The position numbers and the translations under genes were made by a program. This document shows, one piece after another, positions 1-7,903 of a stretch of DNA of 47,657 nt. The notes beneath the pieces were generated by a model. The model saw nothing but the letters and a program-made list of their open reading frames with translations. It was not told where the DNA came from and ran no database searches. Source of the DNA: Deltaproteobacteria bacterium. GTDB lineage: Bacteria > Desulfobacterota > Desulfuromonadia > Geobacterales > JAJYBI01. The first letter of the stretch is position 1; every line of letters begins with the position of its first letter. The stretch spans positions 1 to 47,657 of the forward strand of contig JAJYBI010000028.1 of NCBI GenBank assembly GCA_021779095.1, read 5' to 3'.

Positions 1-230
1 CCGGTCACCACGATCCGTGCCGCGGGGTTCATCCGCGCAGCCCGGCGGATGAGCCGCCGCGATTCGGCGTCGGTGCGGGCCGTGACGGTACAGGTGTTGA
101 TGAGGTACACGTCCGCCGGCTCCTCGGACGGCACCACCCGGAACCCCTCCCGGCCGAGCTCCTCCGCCATGGCGGCGGATTCGAACTGGTTCGTCTTGCA
201 CCCAAGCGTCGTGATGGCGATCCGTTGCAT
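1..230 (-). CDS. mtaB: tRNA t6A37 methylthiotransferase MtaB, N-terminal part (cut by window edge)
   Basis: Only the first 76 or so codons are in the window; the gene runs off the left edge. The protein begins [18 protein letters not shown], the opening of the methylthiotransferase (MTTase) domain of the MiaB/MtaB/RimO family. Cys11 and Cys47 (in NTCTVT) match two of the three conserved cysteines that bind the auxiliary 4Fe-4S cluster. The radical SAM and TRAM domains would lie outside the window. The enzyme adds a methylthio group to t6A at tRNA position 37. Its ATG shares one base with the mnmA stop codon (TGATG), so the two genes are probably translationally coupled. The choice of MtaB over MiaB rests on the GCKTNQ start and the neighbourhood, and is fairly firm. 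Confidence 0.85.
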   Translation of the reverse strand, partial: MQRIAITTLGCKTNQFESAAMAEELGREGFRVVPSEEPADVYLINTCTVTARTDAESRRLIRRAARMNPAARIVVT

Positions 231-1336
231 CAGAGCTTCTCCTCGATCCAGCCCCCCCCGAGGACCTCGCCCCCCCGGTAGAAGACCACCGCCTGCCCCG
301 GTGTGACCGACTTTTCCGGTGTCGCGAACCGAATATGTGCCTCGTCGCCCGGCAGCGGCTCCACCATGCAGGGGACCGGACGGTGCCGGTACCTGATCCG
401 GCACTCCGCCTCCAGAGGCGCATCGGGCGCCCCGGCGATCCAGTGGACCCTGCTCGCCCGAAGCCCCTGCGCCATCAGTTCATCCGCCCCACCCACCGTC
501 ACCTCGCGCCGTTCCGCATCGACCCCGACGACGTAGAGCGGATGGGGATGGGCGATCCCCAGCCCCCGGCGCTGGCCGATGGTGTAGCGGTAGGTCCCGT
601 CGTGCCTCCCCAGCACCCGGCCGTCCCGGTCGACGATCTCGCCGGACAAAAGATCCGTGCCGCGCGCCTCCTCCAGGAGCCGTACGTAGTCGCCGTCCGG
701 CACGAAGCAGACGTCCTGACTCTCCCCCTTTTCCGCCACCCGGAGGCCGTACCGGGCCGCCAGCGCCCGGGTCTCTTGCTTGGTCATCCCGCCGAGGGGA
801 AAGAGGGTCCGGGCGAGCTGCTCCTGGGTCAGGGTGAAGAGGAAGTACGACTGGTCCTTGGACGGGTCGTCCCCCTTCCAGAGGTGGAGGAGGCCGTCGT
901 CCCCCCGCTCGATCCGGGCGTAGTGCCCCGTGGCCATGAAGTCGGCGGCCAGCTCCCGCGCCTTTTTGAGGAGCAGCTCGAACTTGATCCACTGGTTGCA
1001 GCGGACGCAGGGGTTGGGGGTCCGCCCGAGGAAGTATTCGTCCACGAAGTCGTCGATCACGAGCCGCTGAAACTCCTCCTCGAAGTTCACCACGTAGAAC
1101 GGAATCTCCAGCTGTTCCGCCACCCGCCGGGCGTCGTGGATGTCGTCCAGGGAGCAGCAGGTGCCGAAGGTCTCGCCCGCATCGCCGGTGAAGCGGGAGT
1201 AGTCCCACACCTGCATGGAGATGCCGATGACCTCGTACCCCTCTTCCTTCAGGAGCGCGGCGCAGACCGACGAATCGACGCCGCCGCTCATGGCGACGAC
1301 GACGCGCTTCCTGGTACCTTCGTGTGAACTTCCCAT
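230..1336 (-). CDS. mnmA: tRNA-specific 2-thiouridylase MnmA
   Basis: Cytoplasmic ATP-dependent enzyme that thiolates U34 in the wobble position of tRNA-Lys, -Glu and -Gln, taking persulfide sulfur that starts at a cysteine desulfurase. The 368-residue length is normal. The PP-loop motif AMSGGVDSS lies at residues 15-23. The catalytic cysteine pair is visible as Cys110 in [11 protein letters not shown] and about Cys210 in GESQDVCFV. The C-terminal part holds the usual beta-barrel region ([11 protein letters not shown]). It sits 44 bases after the cysteine desulfurase gene and overlaps mtaB by one base, so it belongs to a sulfur-to-tRNA operon. The ATG at 1336 is the only good start before the PP-loop, although its ribosome site is weak. 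Confidence 0.95.
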   Translation of the reverse strand: MGSSHEGTRKRVVVAMSGGVDSSVCAALLKEEGYEVIGISMQVWDYSRFTGDAGETFGTCCSLDDIHDARRVAEQLEIPFYVVNFEEEFQRLVIDDFVDEYFLGRTPNPCVRCNQWIKFELLLKKARELAADFMATGHYARIERGDDGLLHLWKGDDPSKDQSYFLFTLTQEQLARTLFPLGGMTKQETRALAARYGLRVAEKGESQDVCFVPDGDYVRLLEEARGTDLLSGEIVDRDGRVLGRHDGTYRYTIGQRRGLGIAHPHPLYVVGVDAERREVTVGGADELMAQGLRASRVHWIAGAPDAPLEAECRIRYRHRPVPCMVEPLPGDEAHIRFATPEKSVTPGQAVVFYRGGEVLGGGWIEEKL

Positions 1337-1380
1337 ATGTGCGACTTTCCGTACGTGTGAAGTGAAATCCGGCGGAGGGT

Positions 1381-2532
1381 TCAGCTGCTGCGCAGCCGGG
1401 CCACGATCCCCGGCAGGAGTGCCAGGACCCGGTCGATCTCCGCGACGGTCGTTTCCGGCCCCAGGGAGAACCGGAGGGAGCCCGCCGCCGCCTCGGGGGC
1501 GATTCCCATGGCGGCCAGCACCGGCGATGCCTTCAAGGACCCCGACGAGCAGGCGGAACCGGACGACGCCGCAATCCCCTCCAGGTCCAGGCTCGCCAGG
1601 AGCGAATCGGCTTTTGCGCCGTGAAAGGCGATATTCGAGGTATTGGGAAGCCGCCGCTCCCGGTGGCCGTTCAGTGTCACGTCGGGAACCGTCCGGAGCA
1701 GCCCTTCTTCCAGCCGGTCCCGCAGCGCCGCCATCCGTGCCGCCCCCTCTGCAAGGGTGGCGGCGGCGCGTTCACAGGCAGCGCCGAACGCCACGATCCC
1801 CGCCACGTTCTCCGTCCCGGCGCGCCGGTTCCGCTCCTGGCTGCCACCGAGGATGAGCGGATGGAGCCTCGTGCCGGTCCGCACCACGAGGGCGCCGATC
1901 CCCTTGGGGGCGCCGATCTTGTGACCGGAGAGGGCAACCATCCCCGCCTGCAGGGTCTGGCAGTCCACGGGGATCTTTCCCAGCGCCTGGACGGCGTCGC
2001 AGTGAAACGGTACCCGGCGGCGGACGGCGATGGCGCCGATCTCCGCCGCAGGCAGGACCGTACCGGTTTCGTTGTTCGCGAACATGGCCGAGATCAGGAT
2101 CGTCCGGTCGCAGATGGCGGCCTCAAGCTCCGCCAGGTCCGGCAGTCCGTCCCGGCCCACCGCAAGCCGGGTCACCTCGCACCCCTCCCGCTCCAGCATC
2201 CGGCAGGTCTCCGCCACCGCCGGGTGCTCGACGACGGTGGTAATGATGTGGTTCCCCCGACCGCGGCTCGCGGAAACGGTCCCCCTGAGCGCCATGTTGT
2301 CCGCTTCCGTGCCGCAGGAGGTGAACACCACCTCCACCGGCCGGCAGTTCACCAGCTGCGCCACCCGTTCCCGCGCCTCCTCCACCGCCCCCTTCACCTG
2401 GCGCCCCGCCCAGTGGATACTGGAAGGGTTGCCGAACCGGTCCGTCAGGTACGGCAGCATCGCCTCCAGCACATCAGGATGCACCGGCGACGTGGCGTTG
2501 TAGTCGAGATATACGGGAGTCGTACAGTTCAT
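1381..2532 (-). CDS. cysteine desulfurase (NifS/IscS family)
   Basis: PLP enzyme that removes sulfur from L-cysteine as an enzyme-bound persulfide for Fe-S cluster assembly and tRNA thiolation. The 383-residue protein starts [19 protein letters not shown]. The PLP-binding lysine is about Lys205 in [10 protein letters not shown], and the mobile catalytic cysteine is about Cys328 in [10 protein letters not shown]. That loop resembles the longer-loop NifS/IscS group I proteins rather than SufS. The ATG at 2532 was chosen because an upstream extension to 2601 would run into the iscR-like gene and lacks family similarity. It lies 13 bases after the iscR-like gene and before mnmA, so it probably supplies both Fe-S assembly and MnmA. 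NifS and IscS cannot be separated from sequence alone. Confidence 0.95.
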   Translation of the reverse strand: MNCTTPVYLDYNATSPVHPDVLEAMLPYLTDRFGNPSSIHWAGRQVKGAVEEARERVAQLVNCRPVEVVFTSCGTEADNMALRGTVSASRGRGNHIITTVVEHPAVAETCRMLEREGCEVTRLAVGRDGLPDLAELEAAICDRTILISAMFANNETGTVLPAAEIGAIAVRRRVPFHCDAVQALGKIPVDCQTLQAGMVALSGHKIGAPKGIGALVVRTGTRLHPLILGGSQERNRRAGTENVAGIVAFGAACERAAATLAEGAARMAALRDRLEEGLLRTVPDVTLNGHRERRLPNTSNIAFHGAKADSLLASLDLEGIAASSGSACSSGSLKASPVLAAMGIAPEAAAGSLRFSLGPETTVAEIDRVLALLPGIVARLRSS

Positions 2533-2545
2533 GAAGGCTGGCTGT

Positions 2546-2977
2546 TCATTCGGCGGATCGACCCTGCAGCATGGCGCCGGCGTCGCGGGTAAGCTCGGCA
2601 AGACTTACGGATTCGAGAAACTCACGGATACGGTTGCCCAGCCCCTTCCAGACCCGGCGGGTGACGCAGCGGGAACTCCGTGCGCAACCGTCGTCGTCGA
2701 GGCAGGATACCGGGTTGAGCGGCTCCTCCACCGTCGTGATGATATCACTCAGCATGATCTGGGCGCTGTCGCGGGCGAGGAGATACCCACCTGCGGCACC
2801 GCGGATGCTCCGGACGATATTCCCCTTTTTCAGGCGGAAGAACAGCTGTTCCAGGTAATTGAGGGGAATCTCCTCCCGGCTGGCGATCTCCCGCAGGGAG
2901 ACGGGGCGCCCCGCGGAGTTGAGACTCAGGTCGACCATGGCCCGTACCGCGTATTCCGCCTTCGTGGAAAGCCGCAT
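2546..2977 (-). CDS. iscR: Rrf2-family Fe-S regulator, IscR-like
   Basis: Winged-helix DNA-binding regulator of 143 residues. The N-terminus MRLSTKAEYAVRAMVDL and the recognition region ending in RSIRGAAGGYLLAR are typical of the Rrf2 family. Three cysteines spaced C-x5-C-x5-C (SCLDDDGCARSSRC, around residues 92-104) match the [2Fe-2S] ligands of IscR, so it should sense Fe-S cluster supply. It lies 2 bases after cysE and 13 bases before the desulfurase gene, so it is the second gene of the operon, unlike the E. coli isc operon where iscR is first. It probably controls the operon promoter upstream of cysE. The family is certain; functional equivalence to IscR is inferred. Confidence 0.88.
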   Translation of the reverse strand: MRLSTKAEYAVRAMVDLSLNSAGRPVSLREIASREEIPLNYLEQLFFRLKKGNIVRSIRGAAGGYLLARDSAQIMLSDIITTVEEPLNPVSCLDDDGCARSSRCVTRRVWKGLGNRIREFLESVSLAELTRDAGAMLQGRSAE

Positions 2978-2979
2978 CC

Positions 2980-3657
2980 CTACACGCCCCCGCCGACCTG
3001 CTTCTTCAGCATCTCGTGCTCGGCGGCAAGTTCACTGTACTTGCGCTCCAGCTCCCGGATCTGGTCGAACAGGCACGAGATCGCCTTGGCCTCCGGGTCC
3101 GGCAGTTTGCCGTGTTCCAGGTCGACCCGGTCCTCTTTCGCCTCGGGTGCCATCACGACGCGGCCGGGAATCCCCACGACGGTCGACTGGGGGGGAACCT
3201 CCTTCACCACAACGGAGTTGGAGCCGATCTTGCTGTTCCTGCCGACGGTGAACGGCCCGAGGATCTTCGCACCGGAGCCGATCACCACGTTGTCCTCCAG
3301 GGTCGGATGCCGCTTCACCTTCTCCCAGCTGACCCCGCCGAGGGTCACGCCGTGGTACAGGGTGACGTTGTCACCGATCTCGGCGGTCTCGCCGATCACC
3401 ACTCCCATGCCGTGGTCGATGAAGAACCCCCTGCCGATGGTGGCGCCGGGGTGGATCTCGATGCCGGTGAAAAACCTGCCGAGATGGGATACGAACCGCC
3501 CCGGGAAATAGAGCCCCCGATTCCAGAGCCAGTGGGCGATCCGGTGGAACCAGATGGCGTGCAGCCCGGGGTAACAGAAGATGATCTCCAGTACGCTTCG
3601 CGCCGCCGGGTCACGATCGAACACCGACCGGATGTCATGCCTGATGGAAGAAAACAT
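2980..3657 (-). CDS. cysE: serine O-acetyltransferase CysE
   Basis: Catalyses acetyl transfer from acetyl-CoA to L-serine, the committed step of cysteine synthesis. The 225-residue protein has the helical N-terminal domain ([19 protein letters not shown]) followed by the left-handed beta-helix of hexapeptide repeats. It carries the family signature [20 protein letters not shown], whose histidine is part of the active site. The ATG at 3657 was chosen over the upstream start at 3708 because a GGGAG sits 8 bases before it and the family N-terminus begins here. It is first in the cysE - iscR - desulfurase - mnmA - mtaB operon, linking cysteine production directly to sulfur use. Confidence 0.93.
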   Translation of the reverse strand: MFSSIRHDIRSVFDRDPAARSVLEIIFCYPGLHAIWFHRIAHWLWNRGLYFPGRFVSHLGRFFTGIEIHPGATIGRGFFIDHGMGVVIGETAEIGDNVTLYHGVTLGGVSWEKVKRHPTLEDNVVIGSGAKILGPFTVGRNSKIGSNSVVVKEVPPQSTVVGIPGRVVMAPEAKEDRVDLEHGKLPDPEAKAISCLFDQIRELERKYSELAAEHEMLKKQVGGGV

Positions 3658-3698
3658 GGTCACGCTCCCGACCGATATGGTTAATGAGACACTTAACT

Positions 3699-3727
3699 CA
3701 CGTACCATACCTTACTAAATCTGTCAA
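3699..3727 (-). promoter_or_regulatory. candidate promoter of the cysE-iscR operon
   Basis: Reading the minus strand, a perfect TTGACA lies at 3727-3722, about 65 bases before the cysE start. The best-spaced -10 box (17 bases away) is a poor TACGTG, while an alternative TATGGT is only 12 bases away. The -35 is flanked by an imperfect dyad (CTAAG ... TTTAG). A strong -35 with a weak -10 and a dyad fits a promoter handled by a regulator such as the IscR-like protein encoded in the operon, but this is inference. Confidence 0.35.
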
Positions 3728-3831
3728 CTTAGATATGACACAGAATCGGGAGGAACAAAGAGGTCGGCACACCGACAGGTTTCGATGCGGATAACAGGCG
3801 TGAAACCTGCGCCGGGAAGGGGGACAGCGGA

Positions 3832-5862
3832 CTACGACGACGGGAGGGAAAAGGTTATCCTGCACCCCTTCCCGGTGGCGCTGTCGACCCAGATTCTGCC
3901 GTTGTGGGCATCGATGATCTTCTTGCAGATGGCGAGTCCGAGCCCCGCCCCGTGCTGTGCCAGCTCGCCATCGCGCACGCGCCAGAACTCGTCGAAGACC
4001 CGCTTTCGGTACTTTTCGGGAATGCCTATCCCCGTATCGGCGACCGTTACCAGCACGCAACCGTTCGACGCGCCGATCGACAGGCGGATCTCACCGCCGT
4101 CCGGCGTGAATTTTATCGCATTGTCCAGCAGGTTGGTCAACAGATGCACGATGGTATCGCGGTCGAAATCGGCCATCACGCCTACGGGCAAACGGTCGAC
4201 GACGATCGACTGCTTCTTCATCGCCGCAAGCGGCTTAAGCGATGCGATCACCTCGTCTATCGGTTCGTCGATCCTGGCCTTTCGGAGCTGCAGTTCACTG
4301 GAGACGGCCTCCAGCTTCCCGATGTCGAGCATCTGGGTGATCAGCGTGGACAGCCGTACGCAGGTTTCGGATATGCCGTCCAGATACCGCTGCTGGTCGG
4401 CTGAGAGGTCGCACGTCTCTTCCTCCAGCAACTGACAGTAGCTCTGCAGGATCGTTACGGGGGTCCGCAGCTCGTGGGTGGCGATGTTGATGAACTCGGA
4501 CTTGAGCCGTCCCAGCTCCTGCAGCCGTGCGTTGCACTCCTCGACATGCCGTCTGTTCATCCGCTCTTCGGTTACGTCGTTGAGTGAGATGATGGCGAAT
4601 TCGCCGCCGAGACGATGGCTGCTTATGGAGATGGAAACCCACCGCGTGCCGCCATCCGGACTTTTCACCCTGAGATCGAGCCTCGACCGGTACTCCTTGC
4701 CGAGAAAGAAGTTGATATGGTTTTCCAGCGCCTCGGCACAGTTGTCCTCGGCGAGGAAGTCGGCGAAGATCGCGTTCATGGCGACGTCACGGGTGGTCCC
4801 GAGGATCTGCAGCGCACTGTCGTTGATGTATTCCGGCTCTCCGAGCACGTTGAGCACGATCAACCCTTCGGAAGCATGGGCAAACAGGGTCTCGAACACC
4901 TCTTTTTCGCGCAGCTCACGCTCCAGCTGTTCCTTCACCTCGCGCAGTTCGTTGCTCTCCTCCCTCGCCCGCTCGAACAGACGCGCGTTCTTGAGCGCAA
5001 CGGCCGAGACGTTCGCGACCAGCTGGCAGAACTTCAGCTCGCGGGGGGTGAAGGCGTTCTTGTCGCGCAGGGTGCGCAGCACGAGCGTTCCGATCACCTC
5101 TTTATGATAGATGACCGGCAGCACGAGAAGGGTGTTGAAGTCGAGGGACATGACGGCATCCCGCACCTCCTCCATGAGCGGGTGCGTCTTCATGTTCTCG
5201 ACGATGAGCGACTGCCCGGTACGGATCACCTCGCGGATCTCCGGATACCTTTTAAGGTCGATCCTGAAACTGTTGATCGCAGGGACATCGCTGGAAGCGA
5301 GTACGTATCCGCAACCGTTGACGTCATCGATACCGGTGATGGAGCAGCGGTTCACCGGGATATGTTCGGCGATCCTGTTGACGATGAGACGCATGATCTC
5401 GTCCGTATCAAGGGTCGAATTGACCGCCTGGGAGATTTCCAGCAACGCCTCGCTGTCCCGCGCCTTCTGCTCCAGCAGCCGCACCGCCTCACCCTTGATG
5501 ATGTTGGAGAGGATGCGTGCCCGTAACTCATGGGAGGAAAACGGCTTGGTGATATAGTCGTCCGCCCCGGCCTCGAACGCCTCCACCAGGTTTTCCTTGT
5601 TCTTGCTGGCTGTGATGACGATAACCGGGATCGCCGAGGTGCGCCGGTCATTCTTCAGCATCCTGCAGACCTCGACGCCGTCGAGGTCCGGCATGATCAT
5701 GTCCATCAGGATGATATCCGGCTGAAAGTCCAGCGCCTTGCGAAACGCCTCCCTGCCGTCCCGCGCCTCTTCCATCAGGAAACCGCTGGGAACGAGCACA
5801 TCGCGCAGCAGCTGCAGGGCGAATCGCTGGTCATCGACAAGAAGTACTTTTTTCTGTACCAT
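3832..5862 (-). CDS. receiver-GAF-PAS sensor histidine kinase
   Basis: A 676-residue soluble signalling protein with no membrane segment. In order: a receiver domain (residues 1-125, acidic pair D10-D11, phospho-acceptor Asp54 in ILMDMIMPDLDG, lysine in TASKNKEN); a GAF domain (about 140-290); a short coiled coil rich in Glu/Arg; a PAS domain (about 330-440); a HisKA dimerisation domain with phospho-histidine His463 in ATHELRTPVT; and a HATPase domain with N box (LLTNLLDNAIKF), DTGIGIP and GAGLGLAICKK. The receiver comes first, so the kinase may itself be controlled by phosphorylation. The start at 5862 has GGAGGGG just upstream; an in-frame start at 5919 lacks one. No partner regulator is adjacent, and the signal and output are unknown. 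Confidence 0.92.
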   Translation of the reverse strand: MVQKKVLLVDDQRFALQLLRDVLVPSGFLMEEARDGREAFRKALDFQPDIILMDMIMPDLDGVEVCRMLKNDRRTSAIPVIVITASKNKENLVEAFEAGADDYITKPFSSHELRARILSNIIKGEAVRLLEQKARDSEALLEISQAVNSTLDTDEIMRLIVNRIAEHIPVNRCSITGIDDVNGCGYVLASSDVPAINSFRIDLKRYPEIREVIRTGQSLIVENMKTHPLMEEVRDAVMSLDFNTLLVLPVIYHKEVIGTLVLRTLRDKNAFTPRELKFCQLVANVSAVALKNARLFERAREESNELREVKEQLERELREKEVFETLFAHASEGLIVLNVLGEPEYINDSALQILGTTRDVAMNAIFADFLAEDNCAEALENHINFFLGKEYRSRLDLRVKSPDGGTRWVSISISSHRLGGEFAIISLNDVTEERMNRRHVEECNARLQELGRLKSEFINIATHELRTPVTILQSYCQLLEEETCDLSADQQRYLDGISETCVRLSTLITQMLDIGKLEAVSSELQLRKARIDEPIDEVIASLKPLAAMKKQSIVVDRLPVGVMADFDRDTIVHLLTNLLDNAIKFTPDGGEIRLSIGASNGCVLVTVADTGIGIPEKYRKRVFDEFWRVRDGELAQHGAGLGLAICKKIIDAHNGRIWVDSATGKGCRITFSLPSS

Positions 5863-6118
5863 GGCCCCTCCGGAACACAGGAATGCGTATGTACAAGCAA
5901 TATCAATACCCGAACACACCTATATCCTGTAATTTCGTACAGTAACGCCCCGCCCCCGCACCGGACGGCCAACTTATGCGCCTTTGGGTGCAGACGCGAG
6001 CCGACCGTCCAAATTGCGAAAGCGGTCGTCCACGACGGCACGCAGCCCGAACGCCCCGTTCATGTCACCAGACAGGTGAAATGGCGCACGCCCCCCATCA
6101 TGGCGCTGAGCTGCAATA

Positions 6119-6147
6119 TTGGATAACGGTGACAGCTGTAGTATACT
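6119..6147 (+). promoter_or_regulatory. candidate sigma-70 promoter
   Basis: TTGGAT at 6119-6124 and TATACT at 6142-6147 are separated by 17 bases. Transcription would start near 6154 and read rightward into the short frame at 6189-6485, or produce an untranslated RNA. The boxes are good, but no known gene follows. Confidence 0.4.
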
Positions 6148-6188
6148 GGCGGTGTAGATCGTCACCATACCGGCTGAAAGCACGTAAG

Positions 6189-6485
6189 ATGAACGTAAAC
6201 ACACCATCTCTGCCAAACATGGCGAAAAGCTATACCCAGACCCTTCTCACCTCTCCCGCTGCAGTTGCGCGGATCAATGCAGCGGCCTTCCGTGTCTCGC
6301 ATGTCATAAACCAGCCACTATTCGGCTCGCACCAGGGAAGTTCACACCGGAACTCAGCCGACAGCGTCAACATTTCACCGGCTGCGGCGGCCATGGTCTC
6401 CGGACGTGGCGACGTCCGCCCGGTCGTCACGCTCCGCCAGCCTGCAGAGGCAAAGCGTGGGATCATCCTGAGTATCCGGGTGTAA
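6189..6485 (+). CDS. doubtful small ORF, 98 residues, unknown
   Basis: An ATG at 6189 opens a 98-codon frame about 35 bases after the expected start of the promoter at 6119-6147. The predicted protein begins MNVNTPSLPNMAKSYTQ and is rich in Ala, Ser and Arg, with no signal peptide, membrane segment or motif that I recognise. The ribosome site is weak (only a TAAG directly upstream). It is listed because of its promoter context. It may equally be a chance frame in a transcribed non-coding region. Confidence 0.2.
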   Translation: MNVNTPSLPNMAKSYTQTLLTSPAAVARINAAAFRVSHVINQPLFGSHQGSSHRNSADSVNISPAAAAMVSGRGDVRPVVTLRQPAEAKRGIILSIRV

Positions 6486-6498
6486 CCGTTCCACCTCC

Positions 6499-6777
6499 CT
6501 ACCAGCGCTTCGTCACCTCGATCAGGTGATACCCGAACATGGTCCTGACGGGGCCGAGCAGCGTGTTGAGTTCGCCGGTAAATACCGCTTCATCGAACTC
6601 CTTCACCATCTGTCCCCGGGCAAACGTACCGAGGTCGCCCCCCTGCATGCGGGAAGGGCAGGACGAACGGTTCAGGGCAATTCTGGCGAAATCGGCACCT
6701 GCCTCGATCTCTTCTTTCAGTTCAAGACACTCCTCCTCGGTGGCTACGAGGATGTGGCGGGCTGTTGCTGACGGCAT
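6499..6777 (-). CDS. ppiC: PpiC-type parvulin peptidyl-prolyl isomerase
   Basis: A 92-residue protein that is essentially a single rotamase domain, the same size as the small cytoplasmic PpiC of enterobacteria. Family features are the N-terminal ARHILVATEEECLELK strand-helix, the CPSRMQGGDLGTFARGQM loop, and the C-terminal FGYHLIEVTKRW strand with the conserved histidine. It has no signal peptide, so it should act in the cytoplasm on prolyl bonds. AGGAG lies 7 bases before the ATG at 6777. It is a single-gene unit: the kinase gene is over 600 bases downstream, and a gene remnant lies upstream on the opposite strand. Confidence 0.9.
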   Translation of the reverse strand: MPSATARHILVATEEECLELKEEIEAGADFARIALNRSSCPSRMQGGDLGTFARGQMVKEFDEAVFTGELNTLLGPVRTMFGYHLIEVTKRW

Positions 6778-6962
6778 GGTGTCTCCTTGTATCGTCGGAA
6801 TGGGTGCAAACGACGGCTATCGTATACCATGGGGAATAAAGTGGCAACGGGCAATTCAGCCTCTCACGACGGCCTGCGGACAAAAGAAAAGCCCGGCCGG
6901 GTGGAACCGAGACATATTATGTCACAGGTAAAATATAGCATCGCTAACAGTTTTTCAGACAG

Positions 6963-6979
6963 GTGCAAACAATTTGCAC
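6963..6979. repeat. short perfect inverted repeat
   Basis: GTGCAAA-CAA-TTTGCAC, two 7-base arms with a 3-base loop, lies 58 bases before the DnaQ-like remnant. It could be an old operator or a small hairpin; there is no T-run to make it a terminator. Confidence 0.35.
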
Positions 6980-7037
6980 GTTTGGTATTGTGCCTCACAC
7001 TGCATCCCAGCCCGGACCGCTTTCAAACGGATTGCCC

Positions 7038-7172
7038 ATGCCTACCGACATCATCGTTGATATAGAAACTACCGGCCTCCCTGTAACGCGAGGTGGCCGG
7101 GTTATCGAGGGTGCGGATGAAGCGCCTGTCAAGCGACTTCACCGCATCATTCGGACACACAAAATAACCTGA
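7038..7172 (+). pseudogene. remnant of a DnaQ-like 3'-5' exonuclease
   Basis: Forty-four codons starting MPTDIIVDIETTGLPVTRGG. The DIETTGL stretch is the Exo I motif of DnaQ/DEDD exonucleases (DNA polymerase III epsilon family), where the Asp and Glu bind catalytic metal. After GGRVIE the usual beta strand of about 8 residues appears to be missing, and the frame continues with APVKRLHRIIRTHKIT, which resembles the next family segment (P-V-x-x-F-H-x-L-I-R). It then stops. Exo II and Exo III, and the catalytic His, are absent. I read this as a decayed gene with an internal deletion and a 3' truncation. A palindromic repeat element starts 15 bases after it. Confidence 0.6.
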
Positions 7173-7186
7173 TTAGCATCAATCCT

Positions 7187-7320
7187 CCGCTAGACCTTTA
7201 AAGAGTCCCCTCTCCCCCTGGGAGAGGGCTAGGGTGAGGGAAAAGGCCGATTCCCCATCTCATAAATCTCCCTCATCCGGCCTCCGGCCACCTTCTCCCA
7301 GAGGGAGAAGGGTTTAGCGG
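7187..7320. repeat. palindromic MITE/REP-like element
   Basis: A 134-base element bounded by near-perfect inverted ends, CCGCTAGACC (7187-7196) and GGTTTAGCGG (7311-7320), matching at 9 of 10 positions. Inside, each half holds its own hairpin: CTCTCCCcctGGGAGAG in the left arm (7207-7240) and CTTCTCCCagaGGGAGAAG in the right arm (7270-7311). The two halves are also imperfect inverses of each other. This nested design resembles the widespread CCCTCTCCC...GGGAGAGGG intergenic repeats of many Gram-negative genomes. No transposase gene is present, so any mobility would need one in trans. Confidence 0.75.
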
Positions 7321-7338
7321 AAGATCAGCGCTAGTCAT

Positions 7339-7366
7339 AAAAAAAGACCCTGATTTCTCAGGGCCT
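7339..7366 (-). terminator. rho-independent terminator after tRNA-Leu
   Basis: On the minus strand, GGCCCTGA-GAAA-TCAGGGTC is followed by seven T residues. It ends the transcript carrying tRNA-Leu, about 35 bases beyond the tRNA 3' end. Confidence 0.85.
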
Positions 7367-7400
7367 TTCGAATCGCCTTGCACCTTACTGGATTGTTACG

Positions 7401-7487
7401 TGGTGCCCGAAGCCGGGGTCGAACCGGCACGGCCTCGCGGCCGAGGGATTTTAAGTCCCTTGTGTCTACCAATTCCACCATTCGGGC
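7401..7487 (-). tRNA. tRNA-Leu (anticodon UAA)
   Basis: An 87-base class II tRNA with CCA encoded in the gene. The acceptor stem GCCCGAA pairs with TTCGGGC, the anticodon stem-loop is AGGGA-CTTAAAA-TCCCT giving anticodon UAA (reads UUA/UUG), the long variable arm is CGGCCGCGAGGCCG, and the T arm contains GGTTCGACCCC. It lies downstream of ihfB on the same strand, between two terminators. Confidence 0.97.
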
Positions 7488-7506
7488 CATCAGGACTGCC
7501 GAGTTG

Positions 7507-7540
7507 AAAAAAAGGGCACCAGAACCTGCGTGCCCTTCCC
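7507..7540 (-). terminator. rho-independent terminator after ihfB
   Basis: On the minus strand, AAGGGCAC and GTGCCCTT form an 8-base stem around a 10-base loop, followed by a T-run at 7513-7507. It ends the long pheA-to-ihfB gene string just before tRNA-Leu. Confidence 0.85.
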
Positions 7541-7561
7541 TGATGCGATCTGTTACCCGCC

Positions 7562-7843
7562 TTAGAGCGTATTTACGCGTTCCTTCAGGTCCTTGCCCGT
7601 TTTGAAGAACGGGGTGCGCTTCGCAGGAATCGTCACCAGCTCCCCGCTCTTGGGGTTGCGGGCCTCACGCGCCTCTCGCTCCCGGACCGTAAAGCTGCCG
7701 AAGCCGCGAATCTCCACCTTCTCCCCGGACTTCAGGGCATCGGCGATGGAATCGAAAACGATGTTCACGACCAGCTCAGACTCCTTGCGGGTCAGCACAT
7801 TGTTGGATTCCGAAATAATTTCGACCAGTTCACTCTTCGTCAT
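7562..7843 (-). CDS. ihfB: integration host factor beta subunit / HU-family protein
   Basis: A 93-residue DNA-bending nucleoid protein of the HU/IHF family. MTKSELVEII opens the helical dimerisation part. The beta-arm region has GFGSFTVREREAREARNPK followed by TIPAKRTPFFKTGKDLK, whose RNPKSG...P turn intercalates into DNA. The ATG at 7843 has a GGAG upstream; an extension to 7888 has no similarity to the family. Its place directly after rpsA is the usual one for ihfB, which is why I prefer IHF beta to HU. It is the last gene of the pheA-tyrA-aroA-cmk-ispH-rpsA-ihfB string. Confidence 0.88.
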   Translation of the reverse strand: MTKSELVEIISESNNVLTRKESELVVNIVFDSIADALKSGEKVEIRGFGSFTVREREAREARNPKSGELVTIPAKRTPFFKTGKDLKERVNTL

Positions 7844-7903
7844 TGTAGATATCTCCAAACGTATCGCCGAGAGGATGCGGAGCGGCACTGCGGCCGACGC
7901 AGG

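Larger units (their letters stand above)
5863..6498. other. 636-base region without a confident gene
   Basis: Between the histidine kinase and ppiC I see no recognisable gene. Short open frames exist on both strands (for example minus 6230-6466 and plus 6189-6485) but none resembles a known family. A small dyad CTGTA-N6-TACAG lies at 5927-5942 upstream of the kinase gene and could be part of its control region. A well-formed plus-strand promoter lies near 6119-6147. Confidence 0.5.

Noticed and set aside
335..1327. Long plus-strand open frame opposite mnmA
   Set aside because: It is a GC-rich mirror of the mnmA coding strand with no family features; many similar long antisense frames occur opposite other genes here.
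6885..6905. CCCGGCCGGG with a nearby CTTTTCTTTT on the minus strand as a terminator
   Set aside because: The palindrome leaves no loop, so a stable hairpin cannot form, and no minus-strand gene ends there.
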